Source of the DNA: Bog-473 sp036502025
GTDB taxonomy: Bacteria; Actinomycetota; Acidimicrobiia; Acidimicrobiales; RAAP-2
Length of the DNA stretch: 37,857 nt
Assembly (NCBI GenBank): GCA_036502025.1
Contig: DASXZJ010000043.1
Location: 1-37,857, forward strand
Reading direction: 5' to 3'
In this document: in pieces, positions 7,609 to 14,940 of the stretch
Numbering within the stretch: the first letter of the stretch is position 1
Layout: each line of letters starts with the position of its first letter
Notes under the pieces: model-generated
The model's database searches: none
Told to the model about the DNA's origin: nothing
Seen by the model: the letters and a program-made list of their open reading frames with translations, nothing else
Program-made: the position numbers and the translations under genes

Positions 7609-7635
7609 GTTACCGACGGCCGGGTCGTCGGTAAC
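7609..7635. promoter_or_regulatory. Perfect 10-bp inverted repeat immediately before the hydrolase start
   Basis: GTTACCGACG (7609-7618) and CGTCGGTAAC (7626-7635) are perfect complements around a 7-nt spacer and end 3 nt before the ATG at 7639. In DNA it looks like a TetR-type operator; in RNA it would be a hairpin occluding the start. No convincing ribosome binding site lies between it and the ATG. Confidence 0.65.
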
Positions 7636-7638
7636 GGC

Positions 7639-8358
7639 ATGCCATACGCAGATGTCAACGGGCTGCACCTGTACTACGAGGAGCACGGCGAGGGCCTGCC
7701 GCTGGTGATCCTGCACGGCGGACTGATGACGATCCAGCTGAACTTCGGTGTCGCCCTGCCGGCGTTGGCCGAGCACCATCGGGTGATCGCGGTCGAACTC
7801 CAGGGCCATGGTCGCACCGCCGACGTCGACCGCCCCCCGACCTTCCCGGACTTCGCGGCCGACGTGGTCGCCCTGCTCGACCACCTCGGGATCGGGCGGG
7901 CCGACGTGTTCGGCTTCAGCCTCGGTGGGCTCACCGGCTACGAGCTGGTGATCTCGTACCCCGAGCGCGTCCGCCGGGCCGTCCTGGCCTCGGCCGATCA
8001 CCGCAACGATCGTCCCGGCGAGCTGGACCCCGCCCTGCTGCCCACCCCGGACGACTTCCAGGCGATGCGCGACGCCTATGCCGCCACGGCACCCGACCCG
8101 GGCGCCTTCGAGGTGATGGCGGCCAGGACGAGCGGACTGGTGCAGTCGTTCACCGGCTGGACCGACGACCAGCTACGAGGCGTCCCGCTCCCGGTGCTGA
8201 TCCTGGTCGGCGACACCGACTTCATCGGGGTCGAGAACGCCGCCGAGGCGACGCGGCTCCTGCCGCAGGGTCAACTGGCCGTACTGCCGGGCACCACGCA
8301 CATGGCAATGGCCCGCAGCACCCTGCTGGCGCCGGTCATCGAGGCCTTCCTCGCCTGA
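7639..8358 (+). CDS. Alpha/beta hydrolase
   Basis: 239 residues of alpha/beta-hydrolase fold. The oxyanion segment is ILHGG (24-28), the nucleophile elbow is GFSLGG with Ser94, the acid is in GDTDF (Asp192 or Asp194), and the catalytic His is His221 in GTTHMA. The cap is short. The closest functional classes by motif are esterases and proline iminopeptidase- or lactonase-like enzymes; the substrate is not predictable. It starts at ATG 7639 immediately after a strong palindrome, so ligand-responsive repression is likely. It is 85 bp from the glycosyltransferase stop and convergent with the next gene, so it is probably its own unit. Confidence 0.87.
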   Translation: MPYADVNGLHLYYEEHGEGLPLVILHGGLMTIQLNFGVALPALAEHHRVIAVELQGHGRTADVDRPPTFPDFAADVVALLDHLGIGRADVFGFSLGGLTGYELVISYPERVRRAVLASADHRNDRPGELDPALLPTPDDFQAMRDAYAATAPDPGAFEVMAARTSGLVQSFTGWTDDQLRGVPLPVLILVGDTDFIGVENAAEATRLLPQGQLAVLPGTTHMAMARSTLLAPVIEAFLA

Positions 8359-8359
8359 C

Positions 8360-8391
8360 CCGACCCCGTGGAGCCCGGTCCCCGGGGTCGG
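8360..8391. terminator. Candidate bidirectional terminator hairpin
   Basis: CCGACCCCG (8360-8368) and CGGGGTCGG (8383-8391) are perfect 9-bp arms with a 14-nt loop, located between convergent stops at 8358 and 8400. No T-tract. Confidence 0.5.
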
Positions 8392-8399
8392 CTACCGCG

Positions 8400-8876
8400 T
8401 CACAAGCCCCGCTTGACCGTTCGCTCCAGGATGCCCAGGGTGGCGCGCAGGGCGGACTCGGGCACGATCGGGAAGCGCCCCTTGAGGTCGCCGGTCACCT
8501 TCGACCAGTCGTAGTAGGACGTCACGTTGGTGATCCCGTCGTCGGCGGCGTCCAGGCGGTAGCCATAGAAGTGCGGGACGGGGATATCGGGCCCGAGATC
8601 CCACGCGATCTCCTCGTCGCGCGCGAAGACGGTGATGTGCACGGTCACGTCGTACTTGCCGAGCGGGACGTCGTTGAGCGACTCGCGATCCATGTGGATG
8701 ACGAAGGTGTCACCCACCTTTGCCGCGGGCTCGCCCGTGAAGTCCTGCAACATCCCAGAGGCGTCGATGGCCACATGGCCGGCCGGGCTACGCAAGATGT
8801 CGAAGATGGCGGCGGGCGGCGCCGGGATGGGCCGGGTCACCTCGATTCGGTCGGTCAGGAAGGTGGTATCTGGCAT
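8400..8876 (-). CDS. SRPBCC family protein (polyketide cyclase/dehydrase-like)
   Basis: 158 residues with the N-terminal strand-helix block IEVTRPIPAPPAAIFDILRS, typical of PF10604-like SRPBCC proteins, and a C-terminal helix ESALRATLGILERTVKRG. The start at ATG 8876 is set by a strong Shine-Dalgarno GAGGAG 6 nt upstream; a longer in-frame extension to 9152 runs through the cyclase gene and is spurious. Ligand unknown. It follows the cyclase gene by 52 bp on the same strand, so cotranscription is possible. Confidence 0.83.
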   Translation of the reverse strand: MPDTTFLTDRIEVTRPIPAPPAAIFDILRSPAGHVAIDASGMLQDFTGEPAAKVGDTFVIHMDRESLNDVPLGKYDVTVHITVFARDEEIAWDLGPDIPVPHFYGYRLDAADDGITNVTSYYDWSKVTGDLKGRFPIVPESALRATLGILERTVKRGL

Positions 8877-8928
8877 AGGGGGCTCCTCATGACGTGCGTG
8901 GGCTCGGCGCGTGACGCCTCGCGTGTAC

Positions 8929-9741
8929 CTATTGGCGCCAGGACACCGCGTAGGTTCGAGTGGGTTCGGGCATTCCCTTGAGCAGGAGTTCGCCCAGGTC
9001 GTCAAAGCGAAACGGCTTGCCCATGCACAGCTCGCGGACGGCCACGGACACCGCGATGTCGCCGGAAGGAGCGGCGGCGCAGAGCCGAGCGGCCAGTTGC
9101 ACCGCGGCGCCGAAGAGGTCGTCGTGGTCGTCAGTGACCGGCTCGCCGGCACTGATGCCGATGCTCACTTCGAACGGTACGGCGGCCTGCTGATTGCGTT
9201 CGTGGAGTCGACGTTGCACGCCCACCGCGAAGTCGACGGCCGACACGACCGAGGTGAAGGCGGCCATGATGCCGTCGCCGGTGTGCTTGACCTCACGACC
9301 GTCGTGGGTGACGAGTGCGCTCCGGACAATCTCGTTGTGCTCGGTGAGGAGCTGCATATGACCGTCATCGCCGAGCTCTTGCGTCTGGGCCACCGACCCG
9401 CACACATCGGTGAAGACGATCGCCCGCAAGGCCGGCGCCGTGTACGCCGTGCCGACGGGGTGATCGGGCCGGGCCCCGAAGAAGTTGTTCAACGGCACGA
9501 AGCCGTCAAGCTCCAAAATGGTGCTGGCCAACAGGCCATGTGATTCCCGGTGCACCGTCTCGATGGCTTGTTTGCTCGGCCCTTCGGCCAGGCAGAACAC
9601 CGAGCCGTTGTCGGGCTCGAACCAGTAGGTGAGGTATTGCACTCCATGCTGGTCCTGGATCGCCACATCGAGCTTGTGCGCGTCGGCCAACTCTTCGGGC
9701 GTCACTCCCGGGACGTCGTGGCGGTCCAAGAACATCGGCAT
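8929..9741 (-). CDS. DUF4242-linked class III adenylate/guanylate cyclase
   Basis: 270 residues. Residues 1-90 form a DUF4242 domain (MFLDRHDVPGVTPEEL is the family opening), a small ferredoxin-like domain whose Streptomyces member binds nickel. Residues 105-270 are a class III nucleotide cyclase: metal-binding Asp112 (FTDVCGS) and Asp156 (HTGDG), base-selecting Lys152, and Arg219. The transition-state Asn that normally precedes this Arg by four residues is Gln215 (AAVQLAARLC). Lys152 favours ATP as substrate, but activity needs testing. A soluble sensor-cyclase fusion would make cAMP in response to metal or another DUF4242 ligand. ATG 9741 is chosen because DUF4242 proteins begin MPxFxDRH and a TACGTT hexamer lies 6 nt upstream. 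Confidence 0.87.
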   Translation of the reverse strand: MPMFLDRHDVPGVTPEELADAHKLDVAIQDQHGVQYLTYWFEPDNGSVFCLAEGPSKQAIETVHRESHGLLASTILELDGFVPLNNFFGARPDHPVGTAYTAPALRAIVFTDVCGSVAQTQELGDDGHMQLLTEHNEIVRSALVTHDGREVKHTGDGIMAAFTSVVSAVDFAVGVQRRLHERNQQAAVPFEVSIGISAGEPVTDDHDDLFGAAVQLAARLCAAAPSGDIAVSVAVRELCMGKPFRFDDLGELLLKGMPEPTRTYAVSWRQ

Positions 9742-9747
9742 TCGGTC

Positions 9748-9753
9748 AACGTA
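9748..9753 (-). promoter_or_regulatory. Leaderless-type -10 hexamer for the cyclase gene
   Basis: The minus strand reads TACGTT, 6 nt, then the ATG at 9741. Confidence 0.45.
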
Positions 9754-9776
9754 CACTCCCAGCGGCCACCCAGCGC

Positions 9777-9794
9777 AGGCTCAGGCTCAGGCTC
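9777..9794. repeat. Hexanucleotide tandem repeat (AGGCTC)3
   Basis: Three perfect AGGCTC units run into the plsC stop codon (9793-9795). A change in copy number would barely affect PlsC but would alter the gap to the cyclase promoter. Confidence 0.75.
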
Positions 9795-10548
9795 AGTAGC
9801 GCCCGGTCTTGGCCTTCGCCTCGTCGTAGACGGCCTGAAGCTGCCCGACCAGTTCCCCGGTGGCGGCGTGCACCGACGAGCGCGAGACGCGCCCGCCCCC
9901 GGTACGGGCCGGAGGCGCCAGGGCGGGGCCGATGACCACTTCGATGGTGTACGGCCGGGGTATGGCCTGCCCCTTGGGCATGGCCAGGTCGGAGGCGCCG
10001 ATGCCAATGGGCACGATGGGCGCACCGGTGCGGGCCGAGAGGAACGCCGCCCCCTCCATCAGGTTCTCGATGGTGGGGCCGGCCCGGCGGGTGCCCTCGG
10101 GGAACAGCACCAGGACCTGGCCGCGCTGGAGCACCTCCTCGGCCCGCTGCAGGGCCTCGCGGTCCGCCGACTCGCGGTGGACGGGGAACGCGCCGACGTA
10201 GAGCAGCCAGCGGCCGAGCAGCTTGTTCTCCCACATGGAGTCCTTGGTCATGAAGAAGAGCTTGCGCCTGGTGCAGAACGAGGCGAAGCCGAAGTCGGCA
10301 AACGAGCGGTGGACGGGGGCCAGGATGACCGGCCCGGTGGCCGGGATGTGCTCCCGGCCGGCCACCTTGGGCCGGAACCAGAGCCGCATGACGGCGTTGA
10401 AGACGCCGCGGAAGATCCGGTACAGGACGGTGCGGCGGGGCTCGACCGCGAACTCCTGGTGGCGGCCGGGGGCCGCCGCCGCGGCCGCCGCCGGCGCCGG
10501 TGTGGGTGGAGGTGCCTCCGGGGTGGGATTCGGTGTGTCTAGAGCCAC
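9793..10548 (-). CDS. plsC: 1-acyl-sn-glycerol-3-phosphate acyltransferase (PlsC family)
   Basis: 251 residues. The acyltransferase motifs are in order: H80-x4-D85 in PVHRSFADFG (catalytic), a basic substrate-binding block, FPEGTR at 149-154, and IVPIGI. It transfers an acyl chain to lysophosphatidate to give phosphatidate, the phospholipid precursor, at the inner face of the membrane. The first 30 residues are a Pro/Ala-rich tail, unusual for the family. GTG 10548 lies inside the last codons of the aroA-cmk gene (10-bp overlap), so it is the final gene of the aroH-tyrA-aroA/cmk operon. A cmk-plsC pairing is also seen in Firmicutes. Confidence 0.92.
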   Translation of the reverse strand: MALDTPNPTPEAPPPTPAPAAAAAAAPGRHQEFAVEPRRTVLYRIFRGVFNAVMRLWFRPKVAGREHIPATGPVILAPVHRSFADFGFASFCTRRKLFFMTKDSMWENKLLGRWLLYVGAFPVHRESADREALQRAEEVLQRGQVLVLFPEGTRRAGPTIENLMEGAAFLSARTGAPIVPIGIGASDLAMPKGQAIPRPYTIEVVIGPALAPPARTGGGRVSRSSVHAATGELVGQLQAVYDEAKAKTGRY

Positions 10549-12467
10549 GAAAGGACCTCCTCGACCACATCTTGCACGGTGCGCCCGGTCGTATCGAGGA
10601 GGTGGGCGTCGGGGGCCGCCATCAGGGGCGACGCCGCCCGGGTGGAGTCGAGACGGTCACGGCGGGCCACCCCGTCGGGGGTCTCGTCGTGCCGGCGGCG
10701 GGCCCGCTCCTCGGGCGAGGCGGTCAGGTAGACCTTCACGGCGGCGTCGGGGAAGACCACGCTGCCGATGTCCCGACCCTCGACCACGCCCCCGCCGTGG
10801 GTGCGCGCCCAGGCCCGTTGGCGCGTGACCAGATGCCGGCGCACCTCGGCGTTGGCGGCCACCAGGGAGACGGCCCGGCCCACCTCGGGCGAGCGGATGA
10901 CGTCGGTGACATCGAGGCCGTCGATCAGGACCCCGGGGCCGGGCTCGATCACCGCGTCGGCGGCCAGGGCGGCCACCCCCACATGGTCGTCGGGGGCCAC
11001 GCCACGCTCGAGGGCCAGGGCGGCCACGGCGCGGTACATGGCGCCCGTATCGAGTCGCTCGACCCCGAGGCGGTCGGCCACGGCCCGCGAGACGGTCGAC
11101 TTGCCGGCGCCCGCCGGCCCGTCGATGGCCACGATGAGGGCTCTGGTCCCGGCCCCGGTCAGGGCGGCCAGGTCATCGGCGAAGGCGGGGTAGCTGGTCC
11201 CGGCGGCGGCGAACCCGGTGAGCAGGCTGTGCTCCCCCGGCGCCGCCGCCAGGGCGGCGACGGCGCCCGCCATGGCCATGCGGTGGTCGCCGCCGCTGTC
11301 GAGGCGGGCCGCCCGCAGCGGCCCGCCCACCCCGGTGATGGACAGCGTGTCGCCTTCGACGGTGGCGGCGGCCCCGAAGGCCTGCACCAGCCGGACCACC
11401 GCCGCCAGCCGGTCGACCTCCTTGATCCGTAGTTCGCCCACCTCGGTGAAGACGGTGGTGCCGACGGCGACGGACGCCGCCACGGCGAGGGCGGGGATCT
11501 CGTCGAGCGAGGGGATCTCGGTGGCCGGCACGGTCGTCGCGTGGAGCGGTGCGGGCGAGAAGGTGGCCGAGATGGTGGCGGTGCGATCCGGCCCCGGCGT
11601 GACCACCACGGCGGCCCCCATCCGCTGCAGCACGGTCACGAAGCCCAGGCGAGCCGGGCCGTCGTAGACGTCCGCCACCTCAACCGCACTGCCGGGCACC
11701 ACGCAGCCGGCCACCACGAAGAAGGCCGCGGCCGACGGGTCGCCGGGGACGGTCCGCTCGACCGCATGCAACGTCGACGCCCGGACGGTGACGACCCGGC
11801 CCTCGCCCCAGGGTTCGACGGTCACCTCGGCGCCGGCTTCGGCCAGCATCTCCTCGGTGTGCGTTCGGGTGGTGACGGCCTCGCGCACCACGGTCGGTCC
11901 CTCGGCGGCCAGGCCGGCCAGCAGGATGGCCGACTTCACCTGGGCGCTGACCACCTTGCTCGTCCAGTCGATCCCGCGCAGGCCGTCGCCCTTGAGGTGC
12001 AGCGGGGGCAGGCACCGCTCGCCGACGCCCCGCACGGCCGCCCCCATGAGCTGGAGTGGCTCCGCCACCCGGTCCATGGGTCTCCCCGACAAAGAGTCGT
12101 CGCCGGTCAGCTCGGTCTCCCACGGCAGCGAGGCGACCAGCCCGGCCAGCAGGCGCATGGAGGTGCCCGAGTTGCCGCAGTCGAGTGGCCCGTCCGCCTG
12201 GTGCAACCGGCTCCGGCCCCCGTGCAGGGCCACGCTGCCGTCGGGGCGGCGCTCGACTCCGACGCCCATGGCCTCGACGGCGGCCAAGGAGGCGGCGACG
12301 TCGGCCCCATCGGAGAGGCCGTGGACCACCGACGTGCCCTCGGCCAGGGCGGCGAGCAGCACGGCGCGGTGCGAGATCGACTTCTCACCGGGGGTCCGCA
12401 CCGTGCCGCGGCAGGCGGCGCCTCCGTCGACGACCAGGATGCGGGGCAGCGGGACCGGACCGCTCAC
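10539..12467 (-). CDS. aroA-cmk: Fused 3-phosphoshikimate 1-carboxyvinyltransferase / cytidylate kinase
   Basis: 642 residues in one open frame. Residues 1 to about 440 are EPSP synthase (sixth step of the shikimate pathway): GEKSISHR, CGNSGTSMRLL, LSGRPMDRV, SLDEIPALAVAA and RIKEVDRLAA are all present. Residues about 443-642 are cytidylate kinase (CMP/dCMP phosphorylation): P-loop GPAGAGKST, DTGAMYRA, EGRDIGSVVFPDA and LDSTRAASPL. The kinase half is about 200 residues, some 20 short of typical Cmk, with the LID-side segment between the Arg-rich stretch and RRDRLDSTR contracted. Fusions of this kind are annotated in other bacteria. The GTG start overlaps the tyrA stop (GTGA). Confidence 0.95.
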   Translation of the reverse strand: MSGPVPLPRILVVDGGAACRGTVRTPGEKSISHRAVLLAALAEGTSVVHGLSDGADVAASLAAVEAMGVGVERRPDGSVALHGGRSRLHQADGPLDCGNSGTSMRLLAGLVASLPWETELTGDDSLSGRPMDRVAEPLQLMGAAVRGVGERCLPPLHLKGDGLRGIDWTSKVVSAQVKSAILLAGLAAEGPTVVREAVTTRTHTEEMLAEAGAEVTVEPWGEGRVVTVRASTLHAVERTVPGDPSAAAFFVVAGCVVPGSAVEVADVYDGPARLGFVTVLQRMGAAVVVTPGPDRTATISATFSPAPLHATTVPATEIPSLDEIPALAVAASVAVGTTVFTEVGELRIKEVDRLAAVVRLVQAFGAAATVEGDTLSITGVGGPLRAARLDSGGDHRMAMAGAVAALAAAPGEHSLLTGFAAAGTSYPAFADDLAALTGAGTRALIVAIDGPAGAGKSTVSRAVADRLGVERLDTGAMYRAVAALALERGVAPDDHVGVAALAADAVIEPGPGVLIDGLDVTDVIRSPEVGRAVSLVAANAEVRRHLVTRQRAWARTHGGGVVEGRDIGSVVFPDAAVKVYLTASPEERARRRHDETPDGVARRDRLDSTRAASPLMAAPDAHLLDTTGRTVQDVVEEVLSWL

Positions 12468-13558
12468 GAGAGTTGTTCGGCCCGGGTGCGGTAGCCGCGG
12501 CCCTCGACCGCCTCGGCCAGGCGCGCCGCCTCGCCGCTGTCGACCACCAGGATCAGCACTCCCCTCGGGCCCTCGGCCGAGTGGGCGATCTCGATGTCGT
12601 AGATGCTGATGCCCGCGTCCGCGGCCAGGGAGGTGATCTCGGCCAGGACGCCCTGACGATCGGGCACCGGGATCCGGAGTTCGGAGAGGTCGTCGGGGCG
12701 CACGATGCGGGCCGGCAGGTTGCGCCGGGCCGCGCTGGCCCGCTGCAGGACCCCGAAGAGGGCGTCGCGGTCGTGGCCGGCCACCCGGTCGCGCATGACC
12801 GACAGCTCGGCCACCAGCGCGTCGAGGGCGGCCACGATGGGCCCGGCGTTCTCCGAGCAGATGTCGGGCCAGATGCCCGGATGCCCGGCGGCCACCCGGG
12901 TCATGTCCCGGAAGCCGCCGGCCGCCAGGCGCAGCAGGGCACCGTCCTGCTCGGCGCCGGTGGCGGCGGCGTTCATCAGGGTGGCGGCCACCAGGTGCGG
13001 CACGTGGGAGACCACCGCCACCAGCCGGTCGTGGTCGGGGGCGGAGAGCACCAGCACATCGGCCCCGAGCCCGACCACCACCGCTTGGAGGCTGGTGAAG
13101 GCGCTCAAGTCGGTCGAGGCGGTTGGGGTGAGGACCCAGACGGCCCCCTCGAAGAGGTGCGGATCGGCCCCGCGTAGGCCCACCTGCTCCGAGCCGGCCA
13201 TGGGGTGCCCGCCGATGAAGCGTGGGTGGTCGGCCGCCTCCACGATGGCGGTCTTCACGCCGCTCACGTCGGTCACCACGGCGTCGTCGCGCCGGCCCGG
13301 GGTGTCGAGGATCCGTCGGACCTCCTGGGCCACCGCGGTGGCCGGCGTGGCCACGAAGACCACCTCGGCCGTGAGGTCGTCCCCCACGGCGTCGATGGCA
13401 CCCGAGGCCAGGGCCTCAGCCTGGTGCTCGGCGTCGGCGTCGAGGCCCGAAACGTGCCAGCCGCGCTGGCGCAGGGCGAGGGCGATGGAGCCGCCGATCA
13501 GACCGGTCCCCACGACGAGCGCCCGCGGGCGCGCCCCCGCGTCAGTCCGGGAGGTCAT
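12464..13558 (-). CDS. tyrA: Prephenate/arogenate dehydrogenase with ACT domain
   Basis: 364 residues. An N-terminal Rossmann motif GTGLIGGS binds NAD(P). GGHPMAGSEQVG is the substrate-binding block, and VSHVPHLVAATL belongs to the dimerisation helical domain. A C-terminal ACT domain (about the last 75 residues, from RIPVPDRQGVLAEI) probably gives tyrosine feedback control. It oxidatively decarboxylates prephenate (or arogenate) in tyrosine synthesis. ATG 13558 overlaps the aroH end by 17 bp; the longer in-frame start at 13627 would lie wholly inside aroH and gives a low-complexity tail. Confidence 0.93.
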   Translation of the reverse strand: MTSRTDAGARPRALVVGTGLIGGSIALALRQRGWHVSGLDADAEHQAEALASGAIDAVGDDLTAEVVFVATPATAVAQEVRRILDTPGRRDDAVVTDVSGVKTAIVEAADHPRFIGGHPMAGSEQVGLRGADPHLFEGAVWVLTPTASTDLSAFTSLQAVVVGLGADVLVLSAPDHDRLVAVVSHVPHLVAATLMNAAATGAEQDGALLRLAAGGFRDMTRVAAGHPGIWPDICSENAGPIVAALDALVAELSVMRDRVAGHDRDALFGVLQRASAARRNLPARIVRPDDLSELRIPVPDRQGVLAEITSLAADAGISIYDIEIAHSAEGPRGVLILVVDSGEAARLAEAVEGRGYRTRAEQLS

Positions 13559-13916
13559 CGCGGAGCCCTTGGGCACCGTGGAGGTAGACGTGGTGGATCT
13601 CGTCCCTGGACCTGGTGGTGTGGACATGGAGCAGGACCCGGATGCACAGGGGCATGGAGCCCGGGACGGCGATCTCGGCGGCGCACAGGAGCGGCACGGC
13701 CCCGAAGCCGATCTCCCGGACGGCCGTGGCCGGGAAGATGCTGGTGATGTCGCCGGTGGCGGTGAAGACGGCGCTGATGATGTCGTCCTCGACCAGCTCG
13801 TTGCGCTCCATGATCCGGCGCATGAGCTCCTGGGAGCGCTGCGTGACCTGCTCGACCGTGTCCGCCTCGACGGTGGTCGCCCCGCGCAGACCTCTCACCA
13901 CGGGCTCCCCAGACAT
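13542..13916 (-). CDS. aroH: Monofunctional chorismate mutase, AroH class
   Basis: 124 residues, the usual size for the Bacillus AroH trimer fold rather than the helical AroQ class. Active-site residues visible: R8 and R11 in RGLRGATT, C78 and E81 in LLCAAEIAVPG, R93 in LCIRVLLH, and Y111 in HVYLHGAQGLR. It rearranges chorismate to prephenate, which the next gene product (TyrA) uses, so the order aroH-tyrA-aroA follows the tyrosine branch. It heads the operon: ATG 13916 has a TAGCAT hexamer 8 nt upstream. Confidence 0.94.
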   Translation of the reverse strand: MSGEPVVRGLRGATTVEADTVEQVTQRSQELMRRIMERNELVEDDIISAVFTATGDITSIFPATAVREIGFGAVPLLCAAEIAVPGSMPLCIRVLLHVHTTRSRDEIHHVYLHGAQGLRDDLPD

Positions 13917-13924
13917 GGCCGGTC

Positions 13925-13930
13925 ATGCTA
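13925..13930 (-). promoter_or_regulatory. Leaderless-type -10 hexamer for aroH operon
   Basis: The minus strand reads TAGCAT, 8 nt, then the ATG at 13916. Confidence 0.5.
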
Positions 13931-14007
13931 CTGCCGCCGGTCCGGCGCCCCGAGGACTCGGTCGGGGACCGGGTCGCTGCGCCCGGGTGGATCGGCCCCG
14001 GTGAGAG

Positions 14008-14154
14008 GAACTCGACGTTCCGACGGCGGACGACCGTCTCCCGGAACTTCAATTCGGCGGTGAGTCGGAATTCGCAACTAAATGGCCGTGTCGTGTCTCA
14101 CCCCCCACCTACGTGGCCGAGCGAGTCGAAATTCCGACTCGCTACCCCAGACAC
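14008..14154. other. Intergenic cluster of inverted repeats between rluB and aroH
   Basis: The 288-bp gap (13917-14204) contains no convincing gene. It holds GGAAC/GTTCC arms at 14008-14022, a copy of GAGTCGGAATTCG at 14062-14074, and a 22-bp palindrome at 14121-14142 with perfect GCGAGTCG/CGACTCGC arms around an AATT core. Flanking GTGTCT (14093-14098) and AGACAC (14149-14154) form outer arms. The minus strand of the palindrome repeats GAGTCGGAATT, so the element recurs in opposite orientation. It may be an rluB terminator, an operator for aroH or a small dispersed repeat. Confidence 0.6.
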
Positions 14155-14204
14155 ATGTCGGAAGGCTCGGACCGCCCGAGACCGCCCGACCCCACCAACC
14201 GCGC

Positions 14205-14915
14205 TCAGCACCCCCTCGACGACGGCCCAGCCGCTCCGGCCAGCGCCTGCACCTCGGCCGGGGTGAGGTCCCGCCAGCGCCCCGGGGCCAAGCCGGTGTC
14301 GCGCAGCGGCCCGATCCGGGTCCGGACCAGCCGGCGCACCGGGTGGCCCACCGCATCGCACATCCGGCGAACCTGGCGGTTCCTCCCCTCGTGAATGACC
14401 AGGCGCAGCACCCCCGGTGCCAGCACGCCCACCTCAGCGGGAGCGGTCCGGCCATCGTCGAGCTCGATCCCCTGTCGCAACTGCCGTAGACCGCCGGGCG
14501 CCGGCGTACCCCCCTCGACCTCGGCCACGTACTCCTTGTCGACGCCGTGGGAGGGATGGGCCAGCAGCTGCGCCAGCGCGCCGTCATTGGTCAGGATCAG
14601 CAACCCCTCGGTGGCCTGGTCGAGGCGACCGACCGGGAACACGCGGGGCTCGGCTGGCACCAGCTCCATCACCGTCGGTCGGCCCTGGGGATCTGACGCC
14701 GTGGTGACGACCCCTTCGGGTTTGTTCAACAGGTAGTAGACGAGGTCGGGCGCGACGGGAAGGAGGATCCCGTCGACCTCGACCCGCGCCGTGGTGACGT
14801 CGATGCGCCGTCCGAGGATGGCGACCGCCCCGTCCACCGTCACCCGGCCCCGAGCGATCAGGTCCTCACAGACCCGGCGTGACCCCAGCCCGGCGCGGGC
14901 CAGCACCTTCTGCAA
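14205..14915 (-). CDS. rluB: 23S rRNA pseudouridine synthase, RluB/RsuA family
   Basis: 236 residues: N-terminal S4 RNA-binding domain (LQKVLARAGLGSRRVCEDLI onward), then the RsuA/RluB catalytic domain with Asp99 in GRLDQATEG, LLNKPEGVVTT, and the EGRNRQVRRM block. It isomerises a uridine in 23S rRNA. No ATG or GTG lies in frame before the S4 helix; TTG 14915 is chosen because GGGGTGAT, nearly the full anti-Shine-Dalgarno complement, stands 9 nt upstream. Relatives usually start a few residues earlier (ERLQK). It lies 25 bp after scpB, in the order scpA-scpB-rluB common in Gram-positive bacteria. Confidence 0.92.
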   Translation of the reverse strand: MQKVLARAGLGSRRVCEDLIARGRVTVDGAVAILGRRIDVTTARVEVDGILLPVAPDLVYYLLNKPEGVVTTASDPQGRPTVMELVPAEPRVFPVGRLDQATEGLLILTNDGALAQLLAHPSHGVDKEYVAEVEGGTPAPGGLRQLRQGIELDDGRTAPAEVGVLAPGVLRLVIHEGRNRQVRRMCDAVGHPVRRLVRTRIGPLRDTGLAPGRWRDLTPAEVQALAGAAGPSSRGC

Positions 14916-14940
14916 GCGTTCGCCATCACCCCGGGCGACC

